A DNA stretch of 64,000 nucleotides, taken from NCBI GenBank assembly GCA_018240595.1, contig JAFEFL010000064.1:248001-312000 (forward strand), read 5' to 3'. This document shows, in pieces, positions 26,733 to 35,610 of the stretch. The stretch's first letter is position 1. The number at the start of each line of letters is the position of its first letter. A model generated the notes under the pieces. That model ran no database searches. It was not told the DNA's origin and saw nothing but the letters and a program-made list of their open reading frames with translations. Made by a program: the position numbers and the translations under genes. Source of the stretch: Pseudomonadota bacterium (GTDB lineage: Bacteria > Pseudomonadota > Alphaproteobacteria > Rhizobiales > Xanthobacteraceae).

Positions 26733-28061
26733 CTACTGCAGCGCTTCGCCGTGCTGGCTGACGTCGAGGCCGATGACCTCGTCCTCCTGGCGCACGCGTA
26801 GCGGCACGAGCAGACCAATAACCTTGAGGATGACGAAGGTCAGGACGCCAGCCCAGACCAGCGTGACGGCAACGCCGTAAAACTGCAGCAGCAACTGATG
26901 GGCGTTGCCCTCGAGCAGGCCGCGCACGCCGTTCGGCAGATCGGGACCGGCGGACAGCGAGCCGACCGCCAGCAGGCCGGCCATCAGCGTCCCGATCAAG
27001 CCGCCGATGCCGTGCACGCCGAAGACGTCGAGCGAGTCGTCATAGCCGAGCCGCAGCTTGAGCGACGTACAGGCCCAGAAACAAACGGCGCCGGCGATGA
27101 TGCCGATCAGCACGCCTTGCATCGGCAGCACGAAGCCGGAAGCGGGCGTGATCGTGCCGAGGCCGGCCACGGCGCCCGAGATCATTCCGAGCACCGACGG
27201 TTTGCCGCGCGTCCACCATTCGATCGCCATCCAGGTAAAAGCGCCGGCGCTGGCGGCCATATGCGTGGAGGTGATCGCCATCACGGCGCGGCCATTGGCG
27301 CCGAGCGCCGAGCCGCCGTTGAAGCCCATCCAGCCGACCCACAACAGGCCCGTGCCGATCACCGCGAGCGTGAGGTCGTAAGGCGCCAGGTTGTCGTGGC
27401 CATAGCCGCGTCGTTTGCCGATGACGATCGCCGCCACCAGGCCCGACGTGCCGGCGCTGAGATGGACCACGAGGCCGCCGGCAAAATCGACGACGCCAGC
27501 CTGTCCGAGAAAACCGCCGCCCCAGATCCAGTGCGCGAGCGGCACATAAACCAGGAACAGCCAGAACACGCCGAACAGCAGGAACGCCGAAAACCGCATG
27601 CGGTCGGCGACCGATCCCGCCACCAGCGCCACCGTGATGATGGCGAAGGTCATCTGGTAGAGCATGAACAAGCTCTCCGGAATCGTCGGCGCGAGAGCCG
27701 ATGTCCCGGTCATTGTCAGTCCGTAAAGGAAGACGCGATCGAGCGTGCCGATGAAGGCGCCGTCGCCTCGGAACGTCAGGCTGTAGCCCGCGATTGCCCA
27801 AAGGACCGAGACGAGGAAGGTCGCCGCCATGCTTTGCGCCATGGTGGCAAGCACGTTCTTCTTGCGGACCATGCCGGCATAGAACAGCGCAAGCCCGGGT
27901 ATCGTCATCATCAGGACGAGGCCGGTGGCGGCGATCATCCAGGCCGTGTCGGCCTTGTCGATCGTCGAAGCTGGTGTTTGAGCGAAGGCTGGATGTGCGG
28001 CAAACGCAACGAACAGGCACGCAGCCGTCATCGCGGCTGCGCGCAGGCGCAGTGTAGGCAT
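26733..28061 (-). CDS. amt: Ammonium transporter, copy 2
   Basis: The 442-residue protein has a signal peptide ending near 'AFAQ' and the same eleven-segment Amt layout as the neighbouring copy, with 'DTAWMIAATGLVLMMTIPGL' and 'GVHGIGGLIG'. It lacks the Ala-rich linker and clearly differs through the middle, so the duplication is old and not recent. It starts 63 bases after the second glnK. Confidence 0.95.
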   Translation of the reverse strand: MPTLRLRAAAMTAACLFVAFAAHPAFAQTPASTIDKADTAWMIAATGLVLMMTIPGLALFYAGMVRKKNVLATMAQSMAATFLVSVLWAIAGYSLTFRGDGAFIGTLDRVFLYGLTMTGTSALAPTIPESLFMLYQMTFAIITVALVAGSVADRMRFSAFLLFGVFWLFLVYVPLAHWIWGGGFLGQAGVVDFAGGLVVHLSAGTSGLVAAIVIGKRRGYGHDNLAPYDLTLAVIGTGLLWVGWMGFNGGSALGANGRAVMAITSTHMAASAGAFTWMAIEWWTRGKPSVLGMISGAVAGLGTITPASGFVLPMQGVLIGIIAGAVCFWACTSLKLRLGYDDSLDVFGVHGIGGLIGTLMAGLLAVGSLSAGPDLPNGVRGLLEGNAHQLLLQFYGVAVTLVWAGVLTFVILKVIGLLVPLRVRQEDEVIGLDVSQHGEALQ

Positions 28062-28124
28062 GTCATGTCCCCCGGCAGGATTGACGTTATGTTTTAGTTG
28101 TCAGATGGCTTTAGAAGGGCCCCT

Positions 28125-28463
28125 TTAGAGTGCGTCGAGATCGGTCTCGCCGGTGCGGATACGCACTGCCTGATCGATCGGCACGACGAAGATCTTGCCG
28201 TCGCCGATTTCTCCCGTGCGGGCCGCGGCGGTCAGCGCGTCGATCACCTGATCGATCTGCTCGCTGGCGACGCCGATTTCGACGCGCACCTTCGGCAGGA
28301 AGCTCACGGCATATTCGGCGCCACGATAGATTTCCTTGTGGCCCTTTTGCCGGCCGTAGCCCTTCACCTCGGTGACGGTCATGCCGTGAATGCCGATGGC
28401 ATTCAGCGCCTCGCGCACGGCGTCGAGCTTGAACGGCTTGATGATCGCGGTGACCAGTTTCAT
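28125..28463 (-). CDS. glnK: PII nitrogen regulatory protein GlnK, copy 2
   Basis: This complete 112-residue PII has T-loop 'GYGRQKGHKEIYRGAEY' and Tyr51. It is very similar to copy 1, with changes mainly near residues 60-80 and at the C-terminus ('ETDLDAL' versus 'ETDAAAL'). It is the first gene of the second glnK-amt unit. The 96 bases upstream contain no recognisable sigma-54 site. Confidence 0.95.
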   Translation of the reverse strand: MKLVTAIIKPFKLDAVREALNAIGIHGMTVTEVKGYGRQKGHKEIYRGAEYAVSFLPKVRVEIGVASEQIDQVIDALTAAARTGEIGDGKIFVVPIDQAVRIRTGETDLDAL

Positions 28464-28559
28464 TGAGCTTCCCCTTGCGAATTCGTGCGCCTCGGTGTCT
28501 GGGCGGTTTTTTCAAATACTAGCATTCCGGTGACGGTTCGATAGTCTCGTGCCGCCTCA

Positions 28560-29429
28560 CTACATGTTCCTGCGCAGACGGACGAGGCCCTCCTGCGCCA
28601 CTGACGCCACGAGCGTGCCGTCCTGCTTGAAGATTAGGCCCCGCGAGAAGCCGCGCGCGCCGTGCAGGCTCGGCGAGTCCTGGGCATAGAGCAGCCATTC
28701 GTCGGCCCGGAACGGGCGGTGCAGCCACAGCGCGTGGTCGAGGCTCGCCGCCATGAACTCCTTTTCGAACAGAGTGCGGCCGTGCCGCACCAGCGCCGTG
28801 TCGAGCAGGCCCATGTCCGAGGAGTAAGCGAGCACGCATTGGTGGATGGCGAGATCGTCCGGCAGCCTCTCGGTGGTCTTGAACCAGACGTTGAAGCGGC
28901 CGTCAGGAATCTTCTTGCCGAGATAGCGCTCGTACTCGACCGGCCGAAGTTCGATGGGCCGCTCGCGTTCGTAGTAGCGGCGTACCGGGTCGGGCATGGT
29001 CGGCAGAACGTTCTTGCGGACTTCGGCCTCGCTCGGCAAAGAGTCCGGCAACGGCACGTCGGGCATGACCGCCTGATGCGACAACTGGTCCGATTCGTCG
29101 GCATGAAACGACACCAGCATGGAAAAGATCGGATGACCGTGCTGGCGCGCCGTGACATGCCGCGTGGTAAAGCTGCCGCCGTCGCGCATGCGGGTGACGT
29201 CGTAGATGATCGGCACCTTGGGGTCGCCCGGCAGCATGAAATAGGCGTGCATCGAATGCGGCGGCCGGGTCGGCTCGACGGTGCGTACCGCAGCGACCAG
29301 GGCCTGTCCGATGACCTGTCCGCCATAGACGCGCTGCCAGCCAGCCTTCGGCGAATTGCCGCGAAACAGGTTCACGTCGAGCGTTTCGAGGTCGAGGATG
29401 GCCAAGAGGTCGGCGACGGCGGAGGACAT
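28560..29429 (-). CDS. tesB: Acyl-CoA thioesterase II (TesB)
   Basis: The 289-residue protein has two hotdog domains (about 1-115 and 165-285) with 'WQRVYGGQVIGQALVAA' and 'PPHSMHAYFMLPGD' in the first, and 'DMGLLDTAL' then 'SLDHALWLHRPF' with the catalytic Asp in the second. It hydrolyses acyl-CoA thioesters to the free acid. The start at 29429 gives the standard TesB length; the frame is open beyond it. It is divergent from the monooxygenase gene at 29532. Confidence 0.93.
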   Translation of the reverse strand: MSSAVADLLAILDLETLDVNLFRGNSPKAGWQRVYGGQVIGQALVAAVRTVEPTRPPHSMHAYFMLPGDPKVPIIYDVTRMRDGGSFTTRHVTARQHGHPIFSMLVSFHADESDQLSHQAVMPDVPLPDSLPSEAEVRKNVLPTMPDPVRRYYERERPIELRPVEYERYLGKKIPDGRFNVWFKTTERLPDDLAIHQCVLAYSSDMGLLDTALVRHGRTLFEKEFMAASLDHALWLHRPFRADEWLLYAQDSPSLHGARGFSRGLIFKQDGTLVASVAQEGLVRLRRNM

Positions 29430-29531
29430 GGGGTGGGTCCGGGGGTGGGGCTCAAAGGTCGGCCCCAACCTGCTATGGTGTGCCGGATTTGACAAGGAAG
29501 ACCCGGAACCGGGTCTGGAAAGCGCCTGAAC

Positions 29532-30788
29532 ATGCCGAATTCGCAAGGAAATGGGCCAGGAAACGCGCAGGCGAAGCGTGTGGACCTGGTCATCGGCGGC
29601 GCCGGCTTTGCCGGGCTTGCTCTGGCCATCGCCCTTCGCGAGGCGCTGGGTGAGCGCTTTGCCGTGACGGTGGCCGATCCGGCGCTGGCCCAGACGCCGT
29701 CGAAGGACCCGCGCTCGACCGCGATTGCCGCCGCCGCGCGGCGGCTGTTCGAGGCCATCGACGTCTGGGACCCGGTGGCGGATGGCGCACAGCCGATCCT
29801 CGACATGGTCGTGACCGACTCGAAGCTGAGCGACGCGGTGCGGCCGACCTTCCTGACCTTCGGCGGCGAGGTCGAGGAGGGCGAGCCCTTCGCCCACATG
29901 GTCGAGAACCGGCATCTGATCGACGCCCTGGTCGACCGCGCCAAGGCTATGGGCATCGATCTGCGCGCCACCGCGGTGTCACGTTTCGACACCGCGCCGA
30001 GCAGCGTCACCGCCGTGCTCGCCGACGGCAGCGAGATCAGGGCCAAGCTCCTGGTCGGCGCCGACGGTGCGCGCTCGGCGATCCGCGAGCATGCCGGCAT
30101 CGCCTCCCACGGCTGGAGCTACGACCAGTCGGGCATCGTCACCACCATCGCGCATGAAAGGCCGCACAATGGCTGCGCCGAGGAGCACTTCCTGCCGGCC
30201 GGGCCGTTCGCCATCCTGCCGCTGACCGGCAATCGCGTGTCGATCGTGTGGACGGAATCGACGCGCGAAGCCGACCGTATCGTCGCGCTGCCCGACGACG
30301 AGTTTCTCGCCGAGCTGGAGCGGCGCTTCGGCCTGCATCTCGGCGACCTGACGATCGCCGGGCCGCGCCGTGCCTTCCCGCTCGGTCTCTACACGGCGCG
30401 CTCGTTTATCGGCGAACGCTTGGCGCTCATCGGCGATGCCGCGCATGTTATCCATCCGATCGCCGGGCAGGGCCTCAACATGGGCTTGCGTGACGTTGCG
30501 GCGCTCGCTGAGGCGATCGCCGACGCGGCGCGGCTCGGTCTCGACATCGGCAGCGCGCAGGTGTTGGAGCGTTATCAGCGCTGGCGTCGCTTCGACACCA
30601 TGACCATGGGCGTCGCCACCGACGGCTTGAACAAACTGTTCTCCAACCATTCCGATATTCTGCGGCTGGCGCGCGACGTCGGCCTCGGCATGGTCGAACG
30701 CATGCCGGCGCTGAAGAAGGTTTTCATCCGTGAGGCCGCCGGCGTCACCGGCGACGTACCGAAGCTGATGAAAGGCGAGATGGTTTAA
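29532..30788 (+). CDS. FAD-dependent ubiquinone-biosynthesis hydroxylase (UbiH/UbiF/UbiL type)
   Basis: The 418-residue protein has the N-terminal FAD fold 'VIGGAGFAGLALAIALRE' (about residue 19), 'LLVGADGARSAIRE' near 175 and the FAD-ribityl motif 'LIGDAAHVIHPIAGQGLNMG' near 300. This family adds ring hydroxyls during ubiquinone synthesis. Alphaproteobacteria use varied sets (UbiL, UbiM, UbiH, UbiF), so which position it hydroxylates cannot be decided here. Confidence 0.88.
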   Translation: MPNSQGNGPGNAQAKRVDLVIGGAGFAGLALAIALREALGERFAVTVADPALAQTPSKDPRSTAIAAAARRLFEAIDVWDPVADGAQPILDMVVTDSKLSDAVRPTFLTFGGEVEEGEPFAHMVENRHLIDALVDRAKAMGIDLRATAVSRFDTAPSSVTAVLADGSEIRAKLLVGADGARSAIREHAGIASHGWSYDQSGIVTTIAHERPHNGCAEEHFLPAGPFAILPLTGNRVSIVWTESTREADRIVALPDDEFLAELERRFGLHLGDLTIAGPRRAFPLGLYTARSFIGERLALIGDAAHVIHPIAGQGLNMGLRDVAALAEAIADAARLGLDIGSAQVLERYQRWRRFDTMTMGVATDGLNKLFSNHSDILRLARDVGLGMVERMPALKKVFIREAAGVTGDVPKLMKGEMV

Positions 30789-30792
30789 CGCG

Positions 30793-31422
30793 TCACGACA
30801 GCGGCACGCTGCCGACCTGATCCTTGAATGCCTTGCGCGACGAGACCGCAGCGTACCAGCGATCGAGGTTCGGCATCACCGGACGATCGGTGACGAGCTG
30901 CACGAAGCGGTAGCACATGACGCCGACCGGAATGTCGCCGTAGGAGAACGCGGCGCCGGCGACGTACTCGGTCTTGCCAAGCTGGGCGTCGAGAATTTTC
31001 ATGGCATCGACCGACTTGTCGCGGCCGGCCTTGATCGCATTCAAATCGCGCTTTTCCGGCGGCGTGCGGATCAGGCCCCAGAACACCGGCGTCAGCGCCG
31101 GACCGATGACCGACAACTGCCAGTCCATCCACTGGCTGGCGAGACCGCGCGCATGCGCGTCCTTCGGCTCGAGCGCGCCGGTCTTGTCATGCTTGCCGGC
31201 GAGATAGCGCACGATCGAATTCGACTCCCAAAGCGTGAAACCGTCTTCTTCTTCGAGCGTCGGCACCAAGCCGTTCGGGTTCATCGCCAGATATTTCGGC
31301 TCGCGGGTCTGGCCGAAGGCGCCGCCGACATCGATGCGTTCATACTTGATCCCCAGTTCGCCGACGGCCCACATCGCCTTTTGTACGTTCGACGAGGTAT
31401 TGCGGCCCCAGATCTTGATCAT
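30793..31422 (-). CDS. Glutathione S-transferase family protein
   Basis: The 209-residue protein has the thioredoxin-like N-domain with Ser near residue 11 ('GRNTSSNVQK'), the cis-Pro motif 'NGLVPTLEEEDGF' and 'LWESNSIVRYLA', followed by a helical C-domain. It is convergent with the monooxygenase gene, their stops only 4 bases apart. The substrate is unknown. Confidence 0.9.
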   Translation of the reverse strand: MIKIWGRNTSSNVQKAMWAVGELGIKYERIDVGGAFGQTREPKYLAMNPNGLVPTLEEEDGFTLWESNSIVRYLAGKHDKTGALEPKDAHARGLASQWMDWQLSVIGPALTPVFWGLIRTPPEKRDLNAIKAGRDKSVDAMKILDAQLGKTEYVAGAAFSYGDIPVGVMCYRFVQLVTDRPVMPNLDRWYAAVSSRKAFKDQVGSVPLS

Positions 31423-31442
31423 GTGCTTGCTCCCTATTTCGC

Positions 31443-31541
31443 GTCGTCATGCCCCGCGAAAGCGGAGCATCCAGCGCGCTCTGTTGTTGTAAACGCTCGG
31501 CCGTGGGTACTGGATCATCCGCTGTCGCGGGTGATGATGGT
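31443..31541. repeat. Dispersed palindromic repeat, family 1, copy a
   Basis: The gap between the GST and Trm112 genes is filled by a long imperfect inverted repeat: GTCATGCCCCGCGAAAGCGG near the left end and CGCTGTCGCGGGTGATGATG near the right, joined by matching ATCCAG and CTGGAT segments. Related copies are at 54217-54270 and 62186-62266. Confidence 0.65.
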
Positions 31542-31551
31542 CGCGGTGAGC

Positions 31552-31755
31552 CTAATCCAATCGCCGCGCTTCTTCCGGCAGCATGATCGGAATGCCGTCG
31601 CGGATCGGATAAGCGAGCTTGGCGCGGCGCGAGATCAGTTCGTTGCGCGCGGCGTCGTATTCGAGCGTGGTCTTGGTCAGCGGGCAGACCAGGATCTCGA
31701 GCAGCTTCGGATCGACGCTGTTGGCGGGGCGTTCGGCGCTGGGGACGGACGACAT
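31552..31755 (-). CDS. Trm112-like small zinc-site protein (YcaR/DUF343)
   Basis: The 67-residue protein shows the family pattern 'DPKLLEILVCPLTKTTLEYD' and 'AYPIRDGIPIMLPEEAR'. Only one of the usual metal cysteines ('VCP') is kept, as is normal for the bacterial form. Trm112 in other organisms activates methyltransferases; the bacterial role is not settled. Confidence 0.88.
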   Translation of the reverse strand: MSSVPSAERPANSVDPKLLEILVCPLTKTTLEYDAARNELISRRAKLAYPIRDGIPIMLPEEARRLD

Positions 31756-31858
31756 GAGGCGGGTTCCGGCGAATGGAGTTCGACTATAGCCAAATCGGCG
31801 GCCATATCCACCGGGCGGCGTTCACATGGCTGGCATTACGCGCCGATGCGCCCGGCCA

Positions 31859-32527
31859 CTACTGCAGCGGCGGCTCGCCTTCGATGTTCTTCTTGGCGAG
31901 CTCGATCTCGGTGATCGCAACCAGAAGTTCGGCGCGGGTCTTCAGGTCCGGCGCCTCGAGCAGCGCCTGTTTTTCCGGCGTGCCATAGGGCGACATCATC
32001 GACAGGCCGTTGACCAGCGCCTCGGTCGGCGCCTGCGAGATGTCGTTCCAGTCGGCCTGCATCTCGTTGGCCTTCATGAAGGCCGTGAGCGCGCGCAGCA
32101 GCGCTTCGCGATCGACCTCGTCTTCGCCCTTGCGGGCGATGAAATCGTCGTTGAACGGCATGTAACTGACGCGGCACTGGCGATAATCGGTGTTGACCTC
32201 GAGCTCTTCCTCGACCCGAAAGCGGGCGACGCCGGTCAGTTCAATGATGTAGCGGCCATCGCCGCTTTCGGCGAGCTGGGTGATGCGGCCGACGCAGCCG
32301 ATCCTGAACAAGGCCGGCGGCTCGATGTCGCGATCGCCTTCAGGCTGGATCATGCCGATGAGGCGATGGCCATCGCGCAATGCATCGTCGATCATGGCAA
32401 GATAGCGCGGCTCGAAAATGTTGAGCGGCAAACGGCCACGCGGCAGCAGCAGCGCGCCGGCGAGCGGGAACACCGGAATGATCGCCGGAAGATCGCTAGG
32501 CCCCCGATATCGCGCATTGATCGGCAT
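31859..32527 (-). CDS. LON substrate-binding-domain protein
   Basis: The 222-residue protein consists of the N-terminal substrate-binding domain of Lon without ATPase or protease parts: 'IPVFPLAGALLLPRGRLPLNIFEPRYLAM' spans the opening strands (cited in pieces: 'PVFPLAGALLLPRG' and 'NIFEPRYLAM'), then 'IGCVGRI' and a helical tail. Such stand-alone proteins may bind misfolded substrates. It lies 56 bases after the thioredoxin-TPR gene on the same strand, so the two are probably co-transcribed. Confidence 0.9.
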   Translation of the reverse strand: MPINARYRGPSDLPAIIPVFPLAGALLLPRGRLPLNIFEPRYLAMIDDALRDGHRLIGMIQPEGDRDIEPPALFRIGCVGRITQLAESGDGRYIIELTGVARFRVEEELEVNTDYRQCRVSYMPFNDDFIARKGEDEVDREALLRALTAFMKANEMQADWNDISQAPTEALVNGLSMMSPYGTPEKQALLEAPDLKTRAELLVAITEIELAKKNIEGEPPLQ

Positions 32528-32583
32528 TCAACGTTCTCGACGCTGACGAATGCATGATGCGCGACGCAACCGCCGCGCACGCT

Positions 32584-33492
32584 TTAGGCGAACAGGATAG
32601 ACGACAGCTTCTTGCGGCCCTCGAGCGTCGCCGGATCGGTGGCGCCCCAGGCTTCGAACAACTGCACGAGCTGCTTGCGCGCGCCGTCGTCGTTCCACTT
32701 GCGATCCTTCTTGACGATGGCGAGCAGCTGATCGGCCGCCTCCATCCTCTTGCCGGCGGCATTGAGCGCGGCGGCAAGATCGGCGCGGGCCTGATGGTCG
32801 AGCGGATCGGCATCGACCTTCTTCTGTAACTCGTCGACCGGGCCGGCGGCCTCCGCCTGCATCGCCAGATCGAGCGCGGCGCGCGCCGCGGCGACCGCGG
32901 CGTCGTTCTGTTTCGCCTCGGGGATCATGGCGAGCGTCTTCTTGGCCTGCTCGAAATTGCCGGTGGCGACGTAGCAGCGCGCCAGACCAGCGAGCGCGAT
33001 GATGTTCGAGGAATCTTCCTGCAGCAGTTGCGCGTAGATGTCGGCGGCCGCGGCGGCATCGCCTTCGGCCAAAGCGGCTTCCGCGGCTTCGAGCTGGTTG
33101 GCGCCTTCGTCCTCGATCTTGCCCTTGGTCAGGCGCTCGAGGAACGCCACTACCTGGCTCTCCGGCAGCGCGCCCATGAAGCCGTCAACCGGCTGGCCGT
33201 TGGAGAAGGCGATCACCGCCGGGATCGACTGGATGCCCATCTGCCCCGGAATCTCCGGGTTCTTGTCGATGTCCATCTTGGCAAGCTTGACCTTGCCCTT
33301 GGCGTTCTTGACGACCTTTTCGAGGATCGGCGTGAGCTGCTTGCACGGGCCGCACCAGGTGGCCCAGAAATCGACCAGCACCGGCTGCGTCTTCGACGCC
33401 TCGATGACCTCCTTCATGAAGGTCTGCGTGGTCACATCCTTGATCACGCCGTCGGCCGCTGCCGTATCGCCACCCATATCCAGCATCGCCAT
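32584..33492 (-). CDS. Thioredoxin domain with TPR-like C-terminus (CnoX/YbbN family)
   Basis: The 302-residue protein has a thioredoxin domain (about residues 20-125) with an intact 'WCGPCKQ' active site and cis-Pro in 'QSIPAVIAF', then about 170 residues of helical TPR-like repeats. E. coli CnoX lacks one of the two active-site cysteines; here both are present, so real redox activity is possible. CnoX-type proteins hold unfolded clients during oxidative stress. Confidence 0.92.
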   Translation of the reverse strand: MAMLDMGGDTAAADGVIKDVTTQTFMKEVIEASKTQPVLVDFWATWCGPCKQLTPILEKVVKNAKGKVKLAKMDIDKNPEIPGQMGIQSIPAVIAFSNGQPVDGFMGALPESQVVAFLERLTKGKIEDEGANQLEAAEAALAEGDAAAAADIYAQLLQEDSSNIIALAGLARCYVATGNFEQAKKTLAMIPEAKQNDAAVAAARAALDLAMQAEAAGPVDELQKKVDADPLDHQARADLAAALNAAGKRMEAADQLLAIVKKDRKWNDDGARKQLVQLFEAWGATDPATLEGRKKLSSILFA

Positions 33493-33590
33493 TGGAACCT
33501 CGTTACGCTCGATCCCGGCTTAACCCGGTTTTTCGCCCATGAATACCGCAAAATAGATGGGGATCGGGCCGGTTCTTTGCAATTCCGCGG

Positions 33591-34112
33591 CTAACCCTCG
33601 TCGCCGGCTGTGCCGAGGCCCGAGACCCGCTCGATTCGCGGCGGATGGCCGGTGGCCTCGAGGAATTTGACGAGGTCCTCGCGCGCCACCGAGGTGGTCA
33701 TGGTGTTGGTCAGCGGGTGGGCGTTGATGATGGCGTGCTCCATCAGGGCGGCGTCCAGCACCATCGTGACCCGGGCCGCGCGGTCGTTGATGACGCCGAA
33801 CGGCGTGACCGAGCCCGGCGCGACCCCTAGAAGTTCCTGCAACAGCTTGGTCGAGCCAAAGGAAAACCGCCCAGTGGCGCCGAGGACCCGGTGCAGGCCC
33901 TTGAGGTCGATGACGGCGTCCTCCAGCGCGGTGACCAGGTAAACGGCCTGCTTTTTGTCGCGCAGGAACAGGTTTTTGGTGTGCCCGCCGGGAATCTTGC
34001 CGCGCAGCGCCTGGCTCTGCTCGACCGTGAACAGCGGTGGGTGGCTGACGGTGGGGTGGGATATGCCGAGGCTGTCGAGATAGGCGAAAAGCTGGTCGGG
34101 AGCAGTGGTCAT
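33591..34112 (-). CDS. YbaK/ProX-type prolyl-tRNA editing deacylase (ProXp-ala-like)
   Basis: The 173-residue protein has the family pattern 'HPPLFTVEQSQALRG', 'GGHTKNLFLRDKKQ' with the catalytic Lys, 'VTPFGVINDRAARV' and 'HPLTNTMTTSV'. These features match the PrdX/ProXp-ala branch, which removes alanine wrongly attached to tRNA-Pro. The frame is open upstream, but the start at 34112 gives the usual N-terminus. Confidence 0.87.
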   Translation of the reverse strand: MTTAPDQLFAYLDSLGISHPTVSHPPLFTVEQSQALRGKIPGGHTKNLFLRDKKQAVYLVTALEDAVIDLKGLHRVLGATGRFSFGSTKLLQELLGVAPGSVTPFGVINDRAARVTMVLDAALMEHAIINAHPLTNTMTTSVAREDLVKFLEATGHPPRIERVSGLGTAGDEG

Positions 34113-34277
34113 CGGGGGCCAGGAATGCGGGGTTAGGGGTCTTTTTGCCACGCCGGGCGGCGAGGCCGGGAGCCCCTTCATCGGGCGATTTTCCCCCATT
34201 GCCAAGCCCGCCCGCATTTGGCATAGAGCCCGCCTTGGCGGCCGGTAAAGGCTTTATCGGCCAATGATCTGACGGAT

Positions 34278-34352
<75 letters not shown>

Positions 34353-34385
34353 GTCGGAACAGCCCCAGAGGCTGAGACGGAAAAA

Positions 34386-34412
34386 GGCCGGAGCTTTCGC
34401 TCCGGCCTTTTC
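34386..34412. terminator. Bidirectional terminator between tRNA-Gly and bioY
   Basis: A perfect 9-bp stem (34386-34394 with 34399-34407) closes a TTTC loop. TTTT follows on the plus strand and AAAAA precedes it, so it can end both the tRNA transcript and the convergent bioY transcript. Confidence 0.8.
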
Positions 34413-34436
34413 GTTTCTAACACTGTGTTCGCTGCC

Positions 34437-35027
34437 TTAGCGCCAGCGCTTCAGCGGCGAACGGGCGATCAGCACCGCGAGGCCGGCGCCGAAGCCGATC
34501 TTCACCAGCGACGACAGCAGGAACGGCATGACGCCGAGCGTGAACGCCTTGTCGGCGCCGATGAGATGCGCCAGCCAGGCGTAGCCCATCGCCAGCATGA
34601 TCAGAGTGCCGATGACATTGACCAGCGAAGCGCGCAGCAGCGTCTCGCCATAGCCGCGCTCGGCGAGCCAGCCGGACACGTAAGCGGCGACGCAGAAGCC
34701 GATCAGGTAGCCGCCGGTCGGGCCCATCAGATAAGCGAGCCCGGTGCCGCGCGCCGGCGAGTTGGCGAACACCGGCAGACCCATCAGGCCTTCGAGCACG
34801 TAGGCGGTGACGACGATGAAGCCGAGCCGCGAGCCGAGCGTCATGCCGATGAGGATCACGGCCATCGTCTGCATGGTCATCGGCACTGGCCAGAACGGAA
34901 TCTGCGTGCGCGCCGACGCGGTCAGCAGCAGCGACCCGATCACGACTGCGGCGAAGCCCATCAGCAGACGGGTGCGCAGGTCGTCCCTGGCCACCGCGGC
35001 CGAGGCGTTCTTGAACAGGCGCTTCAT
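34437..35027 (-). CDS. bioY: Biotin ECF transporter substrate-binding subunit BioY
   Basis: The 196-residue membrane protein has six hydrophobic segments and the BioY signature 'PVPMTMQTMAVILIG' followed by 'GPTGGYLIGF'. BioY binds biotin and can work alone or with BioMN; neither bioM nor bioN is nearby. The start at 35027 has AAAGGGG 6 bases upstream; the frame is open further. Confidence 0.93.
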   Translation of the reverse strand: MKRLFKNASAAVARDDLRTRLLMGFAAVVIGSLLLTASARTQIPFWPVPMTMQTMAVILIGMTLGSRLGFIVVTAYVLEGLMGLPVFANSPARGTGLAYLMGPTGGYLIGFCVAAYVSGWLAERGYGETLLRASLVNVIGTLIMLAMGYAWLAHLIGADKAFTLGVMPFLLSSLVKIGFGAGLAVLIARSPLKRWR

Positions 35028-35097
35028 GGGTACCCCTTTCGTTGAAACGGTCGCCCCTTGGTAGCCCATCGTGCGGACGCGGAAAAGTCCGCCCCGC

Positions 35098-35565
35098 TCA
35101 TTCCTCCCGGACGTCGGCCACCGTGCCGCCGGTCATGCGTGCGATTTCTGCCCCGGTGGTGCGGAAAACGTGGCGCGGCGAGCCGGCCGCGGCCCAGACG
35201 GCGTCCAGCGCCATCAGGTCCCGGTCGATGAAAATGCGCGGCGCCGTCTGGTGGCCGACCGGGGCGACGCCGCCGATGGCAAAGCCCGTGACGTCGCGCA
35301 CCCAGCGCCCGTCTGCCGGCTTCACCGGCTGGCCGACGAGGGCGGCGATCTTGGCCGTATCGACGCGGTTGGCGCCGGAGGTAATGACCAGCACCACCTG
35401 TTCGCCCGCGCGCAGCACGATCGACTTGGCGATCTGCGCCACGGTACAGCCGACGGCGTTGGCGGCGTCCTGCGCCGTGCGCGTGCCGTCGGGAAACACC
35501 GCGATGGTGTCATCGTGGCTGGCGGCGAGAAGCGCGGCGCGCACGCGCTCGACGGAATCGCTCAT
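35098..35565 (-). CDS. YbaK/EbsC-type aminoacyl-tRNA deacylase
   Basis: This 155-residue protein is a second member of the YbaK superfamily: 'CTVAQIAKSIVLRAG' carries the catalytic Lys, followed by 'GAPVGHQT'-like 'GGVAPVGHQTAPRIFID' and 'AAGSPRHVF'. It resembles the YbaK/ProX branch that edits mischarged tRNA rather than the PrdX branch 1 kb away. The exact mischarged tRNA is not clear. Confidence 0.87.
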   Translation of the reverse strand: MSDSVERVRAALLAASHDDTIAVFPDGTRTAQDAANAVGCTVAQIAKSIVLRAGEQVVLVITSGANRVDTAKIAALVGQPVKPADGRWVRDVTGFAIGGVAPVGHQTAPRIFIDRDLMALDAVWAAAGSPRHVFRTTGAEIARMTGGTVADVREE

Positions 35566-35610
35566 CCTTGTCGCCTCTTGCCTCGCTTGGATCGCTGTCC
35601 GTCAAGCGGC

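Noticed and set aside
28464..28559. Sigma-54 promoter before glnK copy 2
   Set aside because: No TGGCAC-N5-TTGC-like pair with correct spacing was found.
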